Below, one piece after another: positions 50,566 through 63,681 of a stretch of 64,000 bases of DNA; position 1 is the stretch's first letter, and each line of letters starts with the position of its first letter. The DNA is from Certhia americana (taxonomy: Eukaryota; Chordata; Aves; Passeriformes; Certhiidae). The notes under the pieces were generated by a model that saw nothing but the letters and a program-made list of their open reading frames with translations, made no database searches and was not told where the DNA came from. The stretch covers positions 32,435,995 through 32,499,994 of the forward strand of contig CM031878.1 of assembly GCA_018697195.1 (NCBI GenBank), in the 5' to 3' direction. A program made the position numbers and the translations under genes.

Positions 50566-53500
50566 TTTCATGCATGCTTCTGATTTTTTCAGAGAGAGAG
50601 GCTATACAAATTGGTGCATCATTTCAGAGGAGTGGGAAAATCTGCTCTACTTTAAATACGTGACTGTGCTGTATTACCTGTATCACAACTTCAGGATGGA
50701 GAGTTTCTCCTTCTATGTACACAGTGTTGCTGCACACATCCTCTCCTGTTTCCAGTTCAGCCCAAAATACAGACCTAATCAGTGTCACATGTTTGAAGTT
50801 TGGTGCATGGATATTTTACTCATTGGCACAATAAAACTGCATGAGACAGGTAAAAATAAGATTAGGTGGTCACTGCAGCAGGCTCTCAGGCTTACAAACC
50901 TGCCTTGGGTCCTGACTGTCTGTGTGGAATGCACTTGGGGCATAGCTACAGGAATTTGCAGCTGGGCCCTGGCTGCTCCTAGTCATTCCTTATTTTGGGA
51001 CCTGATTTCTTTGCATGCTTTCCTTTCAAGTCAACTCCAGTTCTGGGGAATGAGAACACTGTGAGTCCATCCTGACTCTTGTTAACTCCTGACCTGCAAC
51101 ATTAATTGGTCCAATATTAGAGACTATTCTTATCCTCCTTTAGCGCCAGTAACAAGGAGGATGTACTGATTTCCACAAGATCCTTTTTTTCTATGCTTTA
51201 CTTAGACATATTATCTGTGAAAACTCTGAGACAGCAACTTCCACCAGGAGATTTTTATCTGTGTTTCTGTCTTTCATTCACACAAGAGGACTGAAAGTGC
51301 TATTATTTGCCTGTTTGAGGATAAGGTAGAGAAATTAATGGCCTTTGTTTTATTAATTCTCTACAAACAAGCATCATTTGTGTTTCCACCAACCTGTATT
51401 ATTTTAGAGGTGTTTTGTCCCCCTTGACTACTTCCAGTAATATTCTTTTTGTTCTGCCAAGACTATTACAGAAATCAGGTCAAAAAAAGAGGAAATTATT
51501 TGGGGAAAAATGTCAAGGTATTTACACAGTGCTGAGATTTTAGTCTTGTGTAGTTCAGCTATTCCTTCCTCCTGTATGTAGTCCTCTTTTCTTTTTTTTT
51601 TTTTTTAATTGTCCATTGAAACCTAGATGTTTTCTGCAGAGATAAAATTTCAGAAAGCACTGAATTCTTGATTTCTGTTGGTCATATGTTTTTGAAGCCA
51701 TGTCAGGCTGAACAACTGAATTGCTGTTTGAATCTTTTGTCTTACACTCTCCTCACCTACCTCACATTCTGCAGGTAGCAAGTCATAATTTTGTTCTCTT
51801 ATTGACAAATTACAGTTTTTCTGAGACAAAAGAAGTAGCTTTTCCTCCAGTATGACATTTTTCCAGCACACAGAAAGCAGTGGGGTGGAGAACCATGACG
51901 CCTAAGAGTAATAGCCAAATGCTTAAATTGCTATCATCATGCCAGGTAGCAACATTTTGTGGCGGAGAGTGGAAGGGAAATGGGATTAATTTTTGTGTGT
52001 GAAAGAATCTTCAGTTGGGTTTTTAGAACTTCCCTGCCCTGAGTTATCAGGTTTTTGCTTTCTGGACTAACAGAGGTTAGCACCTCTGCTAGTCCTAACC
52101 TTTGTCCTGACCCTTCAGCAGAAACAACATTCTCTGATGCTGACCAACTTGTCTACTGTGCATATGCATTTGACTGGCAGCACTCAGAGCAACTCCCTTT
52201 GCTGGTGGTAGTGGAAGGGAGGAACATTGTCATTTGGAGGCTTGGCAATAATAAGAATTTTAAAAGAGCAGCTTGGAGACTTATAAGGGTTCTCCTTCAG
52301 TTACCAGGAAGTAATCTCTGTTTATATATTTCTTTAGCACACTTAAAATCCTGAGTTGTGTAGAGTGCTGCAGTGGCTTTACTGCTGTTATGAGGATGGC
52401 AAGATGTCTGCAATGGCTGGGCAGTTTTGAGAGTCCTCAGGAAAACGGATGTGTGGTTCTCACTGAAGACCTTAGCAAGGGGTTCAGTTACTGTGAAGAC
52501 CCAAGACAGCTGTTTTGCAGGCATTTGAAATGGTCTTCTTTGTGACCCTAAATGTCTTCTAGGGCCTGCATGCACTCACACCCTGTGCAGCAGGCTGGAA
52601 TACCATATAGACTAGCTAAACTGTTTCAACAGTAGCCTGGGGACATGTAGCCTCTCTCAAGTATTTGATCTGTGAGAGACGTCTGTTCCTTGATAACACA
52701 GATTATGTGACTACCCAAAGCACTAGAAAATCTTTGCTGGCACTGGTATATAACAAAGCTCTGCAGCTGGATCCCCATTGATCCAGCCGACAGAGGACCA
52801 ACCCCTGCCAACAAAAGAAGCCTGTATTCCCAACAGAAGAGAGCTCTGAATAGCAATTTCAAGCATGTCATGAAGTCACCAGAGCTTACAAAGAATCACA
52901 GTCAAATGCAATGTGTCACAAGTGTCAATTAAATACTTTTACAATTAGTGTTTCATGTTCTAAGAGAAAAGAATAGGTCCAGCAGGCAGAATTTACTCTT
53001 GGTTTCTCAAGCACATTGCTACCAGGAAGCTGAGGGAGAGCTGCCTTGATGAACTTTGTCTTAGAATGGCCTTTACAATCACTTTCTGATGTAGTGTTTA
53101 ATATTCTTCAACAACTGACAAATCTTTCCCCAGGAGCTGCTAAGATATTCAGACAATAGATGTTATTTTTCTGGAGGAAAGCAAATATTTCAGTAATGAT
53201 CTCCTAAAGAGCACTGCTAAAAAAAGTTAGGTTGTTTTTTTTTCTCCTTCTTCAAGTAATACACAAGCATGTAAGGACAAATGAGAAACTAATTTTTGCT
53301 TCAACTCAATATGAGTTGCAAACCTAAGTGCAGCAAAAACCAAAGAAAAGTGTGAATGAAATGGCAAATGAATATAAACAATCACAGAAGCTTCTTTTCT
53401 TCCTGTTGTTGTCTGTTTATAAACTCTTGGAAGTTAGTTCTCTTTTAATGCTGCCTTTTACACAGCAGTTACCTCTGGATTTCTGTATCATCAGAGAATG

Positions 53501-55225
53501 AACTAGAGACAGCTTTGTTCATACATCTATGGACTCTCCTATGATGGCCCACACAACAAATTGGTTGGTTATAAATTACTAAACCTGAAAAATTCAATCT
53601 ATTTTATATTGGAAGATTCCTCCTAATAAAATTTGCATGAAAGGAATTACCTTTTCCTCACATCCAAGATTTTAGTGTGTCTGTAATCCTCATTTAGAAG
53701 TGGCAGCTTTAAAATTTATTGAATTGCTATTTGTTAAATCAAGAATTATTGATTCAGAATGATTTTACATTTATTTTTCTCTGAGAGATAATTAAGAAAG
53801 AGAAATTCCCCTTCAGTTCCTTCTGCTGCTGGGTGTTTGCTGTTTGCTTCTAGAGCTTTGGCTGAAATGTTGATTACTGATGTGCTGTGTTCTGCTGTGC
53901 TGGTTGAGTGAGGCTGCATAAGGGTCTTTCTTTAAAGATATCAATAGCAGAGAGCTCTGGCTTACTGAGGATGATGGGACAGATACCAAGCAGCGTCTGC
54001 AGATTTGTTGCAGTGGATTAGTGATAGATAAGGTAACCAGCAGCAACAAATGAAGAAACTGGCCAGCCATGTTTCATGTGTTGGAAGGTGTATCTTAGCC
54101 ACTTCAGTGGCTGTGTTTAACAATTGGGGTACCCATCAGTAACTGAAGTTTGTTTCACCCTGCCTGAAGAGTTGCAAGGTATATTTCTCTTGAATACCAA
54201 GCAAATACACTGATTGTACATGTCACTGGGCCTGCTGTTACCAGCATAGTTACAAATTGCCTTGCCATTGTGAAAATCACCTTATGACGATTGTAGTTGC
54301 ATTGTGGTGTACCTCCACCCTGAACTCCTGGGAACCTAGGGGAGTCCTACCTATTGCCTGGTGCTGGTCAAGATTGCCTATGATGGGATAATGTCATGAG
54401 GCAGTGCCATAGAAATGCTGGGACTGTAAAAAGCCATCTCAAAGGTATTGGTGCACTGAAGGGCAGATGCCTTGTCAACAGGAGCTGCAGGTCCCCATGT
54501 CACAGGCACCAACCCAGATCCAGTTTGCTGTACCAGCTCAAGCTTCTCTCCCCAGTAATTTGAAGAGTAGAGCAGCTCTTTGTGCTGATTCTGTAAAGCA
54601 GGATTTTGAGCCCAGTTCAAATGATGGCTCTGATCCAAAACTTTTTTCAACTGAGCAGTAACAATCCACACAAGTCCTACATTGAGCCCCACATTAGTAT
54701 CTATGTGAAGGGCAACTTTGGTTTTTTCAGATTCTCAGAACTTCTTACACTTGAACTGCAGAGAGGCCGTTTGCAAAACAGAGATATTTTTTTATAATTG
54801 GCTAGATTTGCAAGCTTGCTTTATTACATTATTTCCTGCCCAGGATTTCTTAATACTGAATAGAAATTATTATGAAAACTTCTTACTTCAGGGCATTTCC
54901 AGACTAGCAGGGCTGGAGCAGAACCTGTCATTGCTGGTCCAGTTTTATTTCTGGAAAAATCTGCTAAGCTGAGCCAGACTTCAAGTCCACAAGGGGAACA
55001 CATGCACTTATAACACTCATGCACGCATTCAATGAGTTAGCTTCTACTCCTGTTGTGGAACTTTTAGCCTGGTGCCTTTAAACTACACACAGCAGTTGAC
55101 CTGCTAACTTGATAGCCATCTTTTTTCTTGCAGCATCCTGTAAAAATTATTTTGCAATGTGTTTAAGAGTCGGGAATATCCTTGTTTTTCTATTTTGTCA
55201 ACCCCTGGGCTGTCAAGTAGAGTAA

Positions 55226-55266
55226 GGGGGGGTGGGGACGGGGGGTTGGGGACGGGGGGGGGGGGG
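55226..55266 (+). repeat. G-rich tract with G-quadruplex motif
   Basis: On the coding strand the runs are G7-T-G4-AC-G6-TT-G4-AC-G13. Five runs of at least four G separated by one- or two-base loops are a textbook intramolecular quadruplex pattern, with several alternative registers. It lies in intron 4, so it would also be present in the pre-mRNA. Only the pattern is seen. Folding is inferred. Confidence 0.9.
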
Positions 55267-58200
55267 AGAGTCAAACTCAGCATGATGTCTGGGACTTCAG
55301 CCTAGAATGTAATATGGAATCTTTACCTCTGAGTAGAAATGTGGTACCTTATGCCAGAAAACAATACAGGCTTGGCCAACTAGGGATTAGCTGTTATTAT
55401 TCTGGCTTTTTGTTGCTAGACTTTCTATGCTAAACCCATAAGGAGAATAAAAAATCAGCTCGCTTTAGAGGTGCTGAAGAAGATTTGGGCAGGCAGTTGG
55501 TTCTCACCTGTGATTTTCATACTGTGGTACTACATTGCTGACATTTTCCATATACTGAGAGACTCCTAGAGCCCTGCAAAATCTGCCTTTACTGCTTTAA
55601 GGGCATTTAACCGCAATAGTAATGAGCTTCATAGAAGGACCATAAGAAATGCACAAGAGCTTTATCCAAAACTTATCAAACTTGTAAGTACATCTTCTTG
55701 ATTTTAATGGAGTTTGGATTAGATTGTCATGGAACTTAATGGAGCTGCTTCTGACATTTTGTGCTGTAACAATATACAGTTCAAGCCTCTGACCACACTT
55801 CAGCAACTTGAAACTCAAAAGATTTCAGTGTGGAAAGTCTGTCCTTCATTACCCTGTTTTAAGGGGAGGAACATGTAATAGAAATGAGTAAGAAAACTGC
55901 TTACTTCAGAACATTTCCAGGCATAATTTGTTGTAGTAATCCATTTTCCTTCCTGGGAGGGGAGCTTCCTTCCCAGACTTTTATGGATTGAAAAGACTTC
56001 ATCACCCTAAACCCCCCAGGATGTATTAAGATCAGAACTAGAATGTATTGCAAAAGGAAGTTTCTATCCCACAGAAACTTCAGAATTTCAGCAACAGATC
56101 TAGACTCAAAACAAGACAAGGAGTTGAAATTTCAAAGCTTTTCAGAGAGTGAAACATTCCCTAGACTTGTGATTTTAAAATGTCATTATTTTCTTTCAAA
56201 CTGTATCCCCCAAACCATTACTCTGAGCTGTTATCAGAGGTACAGTATCCTCATTGTTTGCTTACCATGCTGATGAAGCAGTGCCTTCCATGGTGCTTAT
56301 TTTCATGACAAGGTCCTCAACCACCTCTCATCAGGTGAGTATTCCCATAGGTCTGTCTTGGCAGACTTTTCTGGTTCTGCAGACCAAGTGAGTCTACTTT
56401 TCTTGATAGCAGGCCTCTCCTAGTGTCTTGTATCTACAGCATCTCTGATAATGGCATTTTAAAACTTTCCTTCTGTGTTTCATTTGTACTAAGGGTGAAT
56501 GCTGCAAAACAATTCTGCCTTCCTGCTCCTTGTTAACCCTTTGCAGATTTCTGTGGGAGTAGTGACATATTTTCACACATTCCATATTTTTTTTCAGTGA
56601 CTTCTCCACTGCCTTGATGGACAGTGAAAATAATGTTATGGAAATTACATGTTCTCAACTCAGCCAAACTTCTGTTTCTTCTGCTCAGAGACAAAAGATA
56701 TTGTTCTTATGAACTGTGTATTTTTTCAGGAGCACTTTAATATTTCCTTGTCTCATCTTTTGCTGTTATGAGAGTCCAGCCTGCAAAATTTTTTCACGTA
56801 AAAGCTACTAAAAACTAATGTAAAGGATCTGGAGTAGCATATTTCATTTTAAAGCATCAGTGACTGTATTTTAAACACTTGCAGCCTTTCCAGTGCATGT
56901 AATAACCTTCAAAAGATGGAAGAATTTCCCTAGGCAGTGAAAAAAGAAAAGAAAAGAAAAAAGGAAAAAGTGAACTTGGGAACATTTTTTATTTCATTTT
57001 ATTTCAATTAATTAATTACTCATAAGCTTTTTCTTTGAAAATTTCATACATGTTCCCAGAGCTCTCCATATCTATTTAGACAGATAATCTAACAGAGAAA
57101 AGAAAAAGTCTCTGCAGAGACCTTTGGAGAGAAATAGGAAATTGATTTAAATTCATCAAAACTTTTAATTACATAAAATTGTCCGAGACACTGCCAACCC
57201 ACTAGGGTTAATATACATTTTGTACATACCACAGAAATGTTAGTAATCACAAAGATCTCCATGCTTCCACTTTGCTCATATTTCCATTTGAAGCACAGAA
57301 TTTCAACAGAAGAAATATTTTTATGCTGTACAGTGGTAATGGTTGTCCAACTCAAAAAAAGAAACAAACCACAGTATAACTTCCTTTCACACCTGTGATT
57401 TTCCTGGTGGTTTCCGTCACAAGTTCTGACTTAGCTCCAAATTGCTCAGTTTGTAAATTAACTATAATCAGGATATAGCCTATGGCAATATGTGAGCTGA
57501 TGATTCATAAAGTTAAAAATGCTTTAAAGTAGTAAATGCTTTTTTTTTTTAAATTGGTTACCTCATACCTGGATTTAAGATCCAGCCTATTTCCTATCCA
57601 AGGAGTTCACATATTCATTTCAAAATAGGTAAAGGCATAAAGATTTGTGTACCACTTGAAACTGAACTCCTGAGCAGATGTGAAAGAGAATTCTGACCTT
57701 TCTTCTGTTATCCAGGCTCCCCAGGAGGACCCTTCTCACTGTGGGTGCCAGTGATCTTTAATGCACTAGAAGGAAAATCTGATTTGTAGGCATTGTCACA
57801 CAGTTTTAAGATCAAGTGATTCTTTTTACCATCTTGTCTACACAGTGGCATTCATGGATGTTAGAGCATACCAGTCTGTGTTTATCAAAGGTCATTCAGC
57901 TTCTGTAGGGATTTTCTTATACGGAAAAAAAAAATAGACATAAACCTTACACAGGACTGTGGATATAATTTGTATATCTGTACATGGAAGTTTTCTATGG
58001 AGTAGTCACAGTCAAGATATGCTTACCTTTGCTTCAGTTTTCTAACTGTTATTTTTTCATGGTGTTTATAATGTGTTAAAATGTCTTTTGCAGTCTTGAT
58101 ATGACTAGCTTTTCAAGGAAATGCATAATTTTTGTGACTGTTACTTCTTTATGTTTCATTAATTCCCTTAAAGGAATCATAATATAATGTGTAAGCACAG

Positions 58201-59690
58201 GAGGCTTGACCCAGTTCTGACCTGGAAGAAGTAGGTAAAATAAAAAAAAAATTGGTGACAGCTTTCATCAAGCTTGAATCTATAATGATTGAAATTAAAT
58301 TAATTATATCGTCAATATGACAGATAGTCAAGGAAACAACTATTCTGCAGCTAGTAAAATAAGGATGTTAGAACTCAGAATTGAATTGCTATAAGAAAAT
58401 ACTGGTTATTAAAGCCTGCATTTTCATAGAAAAATGAAGAACAAGTGCCAAACCCAGAAGAATATCTCACCCCATCAGAGATGGGAAATTCTGCACAATC
58501 AGATTTGCCCAAATAAGAAATACTAGTCTGAATGTTTAAGTGGGCAAGTTAGGCATAGAGCTTTTATAAGTCTTGATGATAAGTACCCTATTTGCTCTCA
58601 TCATTTTATAGACCTAGTTCTCTGATTTAACTAAAACTCAAAAATGCAGGAAAATTTAAAGCTGAAAAAACAGTTTATTTCAAGTTCCCTGTATTTATAT
58701 ATACACTTTCTGTTTGGCTAAGAGCCTTAGCATAAACTCATTAAAAGTTATAGACAAATAATTGTTCATCGCTTACTCTGCATGTCAGAATTCTGGAAGG
58801 CCTTTCATTTTCTAATACTTACAAAGGTAATTATAACACTGTAAGGACTTTCTTATTTCTTGGATTTCAATTATTTATGTCCAAAATTCATAACTTGGAT
58901 GCATAACTCCAAGTTCATCAAAATGCTACGTTTACATTTGTGTTAAACAAAGAGCCCATTAATTAATTTTAAATGTACTGAATTATAAATGACTATTTAA
59001 TTCTCCTTTGAATAACAGAGGTTTTGCAAACTGAGAAACCTAGTTTATCTATTCAGCTCTTTAAATTTTAAACCAAACAATTTGCATGTAGGAATAAAGC
59101 CAATTTCAGACCAGGTAATTACATTCATGCAGTGATTCTCAATTCTTTTGTTGCAATCATTCCAGCCTTCTTTATCAGATCTTTTACAATGTCTGAACAC
59201 AGGCATTGACAGTGTGGAATTGGATTATTATCAAACATAATTAGAACCACATGGCTTCCCCAGCTGCTTAGGAGGTAAAATTTTAGAGCCATGTTACTAT
59301 TGATCCATGCTGCTCTTTACTTTTATCTCTCTATCTGCTTCCTATCTTTTTATCTGTTTCAGGGATTTTTCTTTGTGAAACCATAAGAAGTGAAATTTCT
59401 GATAGGACTCTGACCAAGAAATGTTCACAATGCCCTAAAATAACAACCTCCAACAATATTCTTTTCTTCCTCTGGACTTCAAAAGCCATTGAGTACTAAC
59501 CTGTTCACTATCTCTCGCCTGACTTCAGTGCACACTTCCAGCCCGATTTGCTCAGCTTCTTTCATTGCTAAGGTACTTTATGGCCCTCTAGAGATGCTAA
59601 GAGAGAAATTTAGACTAATTAGTTGCCGAGATGGATTGAACCAAGTTGGTAAGTGCTCACGTTGAATTGCACACCTTTCTTTCTTGCCAG

Positions 59691-59817
59691 ATTGTTGGCT
59701 GTGACCACCAGCTGGGAAGTGCTGTCAAGGAAGATAACTGTGGGGTCTGCAATGGAGATGGATCCACCTGCCGGCTGGTTCGAGGCCAATATAAATCCCA
59801 GCTCTCTCCAAGTAAAT
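59691..59817 (+). CDS. ADAMTSL1: ADAMTS-like protein 1, coding exon 5 (end of cysteine-rich domain, start of spacer)
   Basis: This exon encodes residues 157-198 and the first base of codon 199. It reads [10 protein letters not shown], then [30 protein letters not shown]. Cysteines 160, 173, 176 and 183 complete the ten of the ADAMTS cysteine-rich domain. The [12 protein letters not shown] block is a family hallmark, and after C183 the chain enters the spacer domain. The acceptor is TTTCTTGCCAG. The end was set at AAAT|GTAAGC because it continues the ADAMTSL1 pattern K-S-D-D in phase 1. A second donor, CCAA|GTAAAT, lies exactly six bases upstream in the same phase, and its use would remove two codons. 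The remaining domains (spacer, further TSRs, and in the long isoform Ig domains) lie beyond the window. Confidence 0.96.
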
Positions 59818-60892
59818 GTAAGCTGTTCCTTCTGACAAAGTGCCACCTTCCCCTTTTAGTGAAGCTTTTGTTCTTTCAAGATAGATTTCACCCCACTCTT
59901 TCTCAGGTACCTGAATAATAGAGGTCAGTCTGGTTATCCCCACAGGTGCTTGCCTTGTGGGTTAAAGCAGCCTTGTTCAGACTGTTGGTCAGGTAGTGCG
60001 GGTGGACAGAAGCTTGTGGAAGGGTCTCATCAGCATACTCCACATCTCAGCTAGCTTGTTGCTTGTGAAGAGCAGGAGAGCAGAGGAGATTGCTCTTCTG
60101 ACACCACTGTGACTGTATTAGCTGTCTATTGCATAGGACCCTAGTGCACAAGGCTCTGAACGGAGTGGTTTGTGCTGCTGTACAGCAGGGGGGAACCCTG
60201 AGAGGCTGGTGGTGCCAACCTGGCAGAGTGCTCTCTCCAAGGCCTATTTAGCATCACACATGACTGCATGCTCAGCACAGCCACTCAGTTCTTTGGGGAA
60301 CTGAGGAACTTAAGTTGTCAGAAAGTGCCTACACAGGTATGAGAGATGTCTACAGAAAAACAAGGCCTTTCCTTCATGCTGACCAGGCTTTAACCCAGAG
60401 TGGTAAAGTAGCATTTGTGTGTCCCAGTGAGGGGATTAATTTATCCTGAACCCCAGACAGATTTTTTCTGTCTGTTTACAGCACTATGGATGGAGCTATA
60501 AAACCTACAGGGTGAGAGATAGGGTGTATCTGGTAAGTTTGAAGAAAGGGTTAAAAGACAGGTGAATTTTCATGCCTATGTAAACACACCTAAGGAAGCA
60601 CATATGCTAGCCTGACAACCTGCGCCCAGCCTTAGAGTTTAATTAGACCAGCTTTACCATTCTGGGGAAACTTTGCTATTGCTGAATATCACATGACTTT
60701 AAAGATTCAAATAGCAGTGTTATATTTATATCTGTTGAAGACAATGTGTGTATACTGTGGGTACAATAGCAGGGAGAGGTGCTTTTTACAAAAGCTTCTC
60801 TCTGTCAAAGAGTAACTGCGTTGGTATGGAGCATGGCACACAGAGCAGCGGATAGCACAGTGCAGCTGTGGCTCCAGTGTTTGCTCAGTGAG

Positions 60893-60960
60893 AGGGAGAG
60901 TAAGAGGAAAAAAAGAGGGAAGGGGAAGGAAGGGAACTACATTGTCTGAAGGAAAGAAAG
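60893..60960. repeat. GA-rich low-complexity stretch
   Basis: Nearly pure purine sequence of GAGAGGGAGAG, GGAAAAA and GGGAAGG units in intron 5. It has no regular period. Confidence 0.75.
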
Positions 60961-63639
60961 GAATAATCCCTGTAAGAGTTCCATTGCTGAAGCAGAATTG
61001 TAGATTAGAGGGCAAAGGAAATAATTCACAAAGATTTAGGAATGGAATTTCACCTCATTGTTAAGTTTTCTGCAATGGGCAGGAAGATTTGGAAATCTCC
61101 AGGCCACTTGAGACATAATAGTGAATAGTTTGTGAACTTTTTTGGCAAATGTCTTTTCCTGTAGGAGCAATAGAATTGGTTTTTTAGTTGCTTTTTGGTA
61201 AAAAGGTGCTCATCTCTTCTCTACTGAGGATAAAGGCACTAATATATTATGCACAGTACTTAAATGTTAGTAAAACACAGTGCCTACTTCAAATGTTTTC
61301 CTATTAAATGTAAAGAATGCGATATAGGTAACAGACCAGATGGCAGAGAGCCAATCTTAAACTGCGACAAATGTGAAAAAAATATTAGAGAATGGGTTTT
61401 TCAGACACATTTGCCTGTATATAATTGCTATGCAGAGTTAGGAAAATCATAAATTCTGTGTGCAGTCTGTAAAAACCATGTGGGATGGTTTATACACCCT
61501 TCCCTGCTGTAAACATACATGTTTTTATGCAACACTATGAACTTTGAATATATGAAAAGTAATACTTTTTTAAAATTAGATTTTTTAGAGTCGTAAAGAC
61601 ACAGTAATGAATCCATTTCACGTGTGAATTAATATGAATTTTTTTGAGGTTAACGTCAGAATTATTTATGCAAACCTTGTGAAAATTTGAGATTTTAAAT
61701 GATGAAATTCTTTCAAAAACCTATTGTGTTCATTTTCTGTGTTCTGCATTTATCTTCCCCAGCACTATTGGCAGTTCATCTGTGTCATCTTGCTTATTAC
61801 TATAAACATATATACACAAGCAAATCTGGGATCAAGGCCTGGTTCATTTTATTTATCCAGTCACTTGAATGACTGGATTCACTAGCTGATAGCTAAATTT
61901 CAAGTTATCTTTATAATATAATTCTGTTTTTCTAGAATGATACCTACTTTATCAGTGGTCTGAACAATGGATTAATAGCCAGACTGCCATGCAGCATTAG
62001 AAAGATCAGAGGGGAAATGTACATCAGTATAGATATCAGCAGATGTGTTCTTTGGCCTCACTTGGGATTTTTGTTTCTCTAAGAACAGTATTCAATCTTG
62101 AGGAATGTTCTGAGGATTGGACAGTTGGATACTCTTTACTCCATAGCTGTCCCAATAGTTTCTGAAGCTGTTTATGTCTCAAAACCATTCCAAACACAGT
62201 CTTGAGCTCATCATACTAAAGTAACTATCTCTTGGTACTCACATCTACTTCCCTTCTCCCTGTTGTTTATATCAAGAGAAAAAAATTCACAGAGTTTTTA
62301 AAAACTAAGCATTTCCTACAGACATAGCTTCTTCACTATTTATAGGGGTAGTATACATGTCCCAGTGGCCTCAGAGACAGAAACATAGTAGGGCAGGATG
62401 TAGTGTGATGTTGAATTCTCAACTACATTCTTATGAAAATGAAAGCATCTTATTTTTGTAAGACTAATAATAAAAAAGCTACAAAAGCCTTCATTCATTT
62501 CAGAAATAGTCCTTTATCTTAGGTGGTTTGAGTGGTTCTTTAGAAGTCTGCAGAAAGTGCATCTTTCTCTTTTTATTTACTATCTTCTTCGGGCAACTGT
62601 GTACATTCTTCCTATGATGATAAGCTGCATTTAAGTAGGCTTCTTTGTATTCACCAAGAGGACAGAGAGTTAGTCCCATAAACTGTGAGTGCATTCTGCA
62701 GATCACCTAGTGTAAAGTTGGTATTTCTCTAAAACTGGACTGACATCCAGTAGCAAAGTAGATTAAAAGAGGCTTGTAGGAATTACAGTGCTGTCTAGAT
62801 ATTCATCTAATTATTCTTGTTATGGCTGTCAAAAGTAGATGTGGTTCCAAATTTCCACTGAATGTCAGTAGTAACCAGGACATAGGAAGAACTCCATTTT
62901 TCATCATGAGAACCAACAAACCATTTGAACAAAATCCAAATCAAAAATCCAAAACTAGAAGAAAATTCTCTATGATATATGTACATGACATTTAACTTTT
63001 GCCTAAAGCCTTGAACTTTCTTTTCATCCCTGAGTCACTGTCCTCTCAGTTATCTGGGACCCTCCTTTGCTTACCTATGCATGGTCTCCAGAGAAAACCA
63101 ATCACATGTTAATGCATTTTGTGTCTTTTCGACACAGCTGCTCAACAATCTGTCTCTCTGCTTATTGCTGGAGAGAGCTGTGACTAAATGTTAGCCAGCT
63201 TACTTTCACATCTCTTCACAGGAAATGTCTCCTCCTTATCACTGTTAACCTCAGGAAATTATCCTTCAGTCCCCACTGCTTCTGCTTTGTGAAAGCAGGA
63301 AGCACTGTGATAAGCATAAATCCCACTGAGCTTTGCTTTTCACGTAAAGTGTGCTAGGATTTCAAATGGAGAGAAACTACAAGATCAGTCCTAGCAATAC
63401 CCTTGGGCAGAAGATGCATGCTGAGAATTGATCAGCATGGTCTTTAAACTGTCTGGGTTTTCTGTGAAATGTCAGTGAATTGTTAACTCTGCAGCACAGA
63501 GCTTGTAACTGAGAAACAGTCAGATATAAAAATGGCATGGGACTGCCTTTAAATAAGACTTTTAAAAAGGTCATTAATATTGTTGGGTTTTTTTAAATTG
63601 AAGTTACTGGTTTTTTCCAAACTCCGTCCAAAAAAAATG

Positions 63640-63681
63640 TTATATATACATATCTATATCTATATCTAGATAGATAGATAT
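63640..63681. repeat. TATC / TAGA tetranucleotide repeat with dyad symmetry
   Basis: TATCTA-type units switch at CTAGAT into GATA units, so the array is roughly self-complementary around about 63668 and could form a hairpin. It contains several GATA motifs on both strands. Confidence 0.85.

Larger units (their letters stand above)
42993..59690 (+). other. ADAMTSL1: ADAMTSL1 intron 4 (16,698 bases including an N gap)
   Basis: This is a phase-0 intron, GTAAGG to TTTCTTGCCAG. It is the longest complete intron in the window and the richest in repeats. It holds a TTTA repeat, an assembly gap inside duplicated poly-T units, a long CR1 copy, a probable LTR-derived repeat, a CTTCCTGCAGT minisatellite, a CR1 tail, a TG microsatellite and a G-rich tract. 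The true length is uncertain because of the gap. Open frames of up to 200 codons occur but look accidental. A GGTAAGT donor-like site at 59649 lies 42 bases before exon 5 without a convincing partner acceptor. Confidence 0.85.

Noticed and set aside
50462..51064. Longest open frame in the window (200 codons, ATG start)
   Set aside because: Its first 35 codons are the TG microsatellite, which has no stops in this frame. The remainder resembles no family I know, has no domain or signal, and lies in intron 4 just after a CR1 tail. Probably accidental.
59600..59648. Possible extra exon ending in a GTAAGT donor at 59649, just before exon 5
   Set aside because: No pyrimidine-rich acceptor at a suitable place, and the remaining intron to exon 5 would be only 42 bases, too short for normal splicing.
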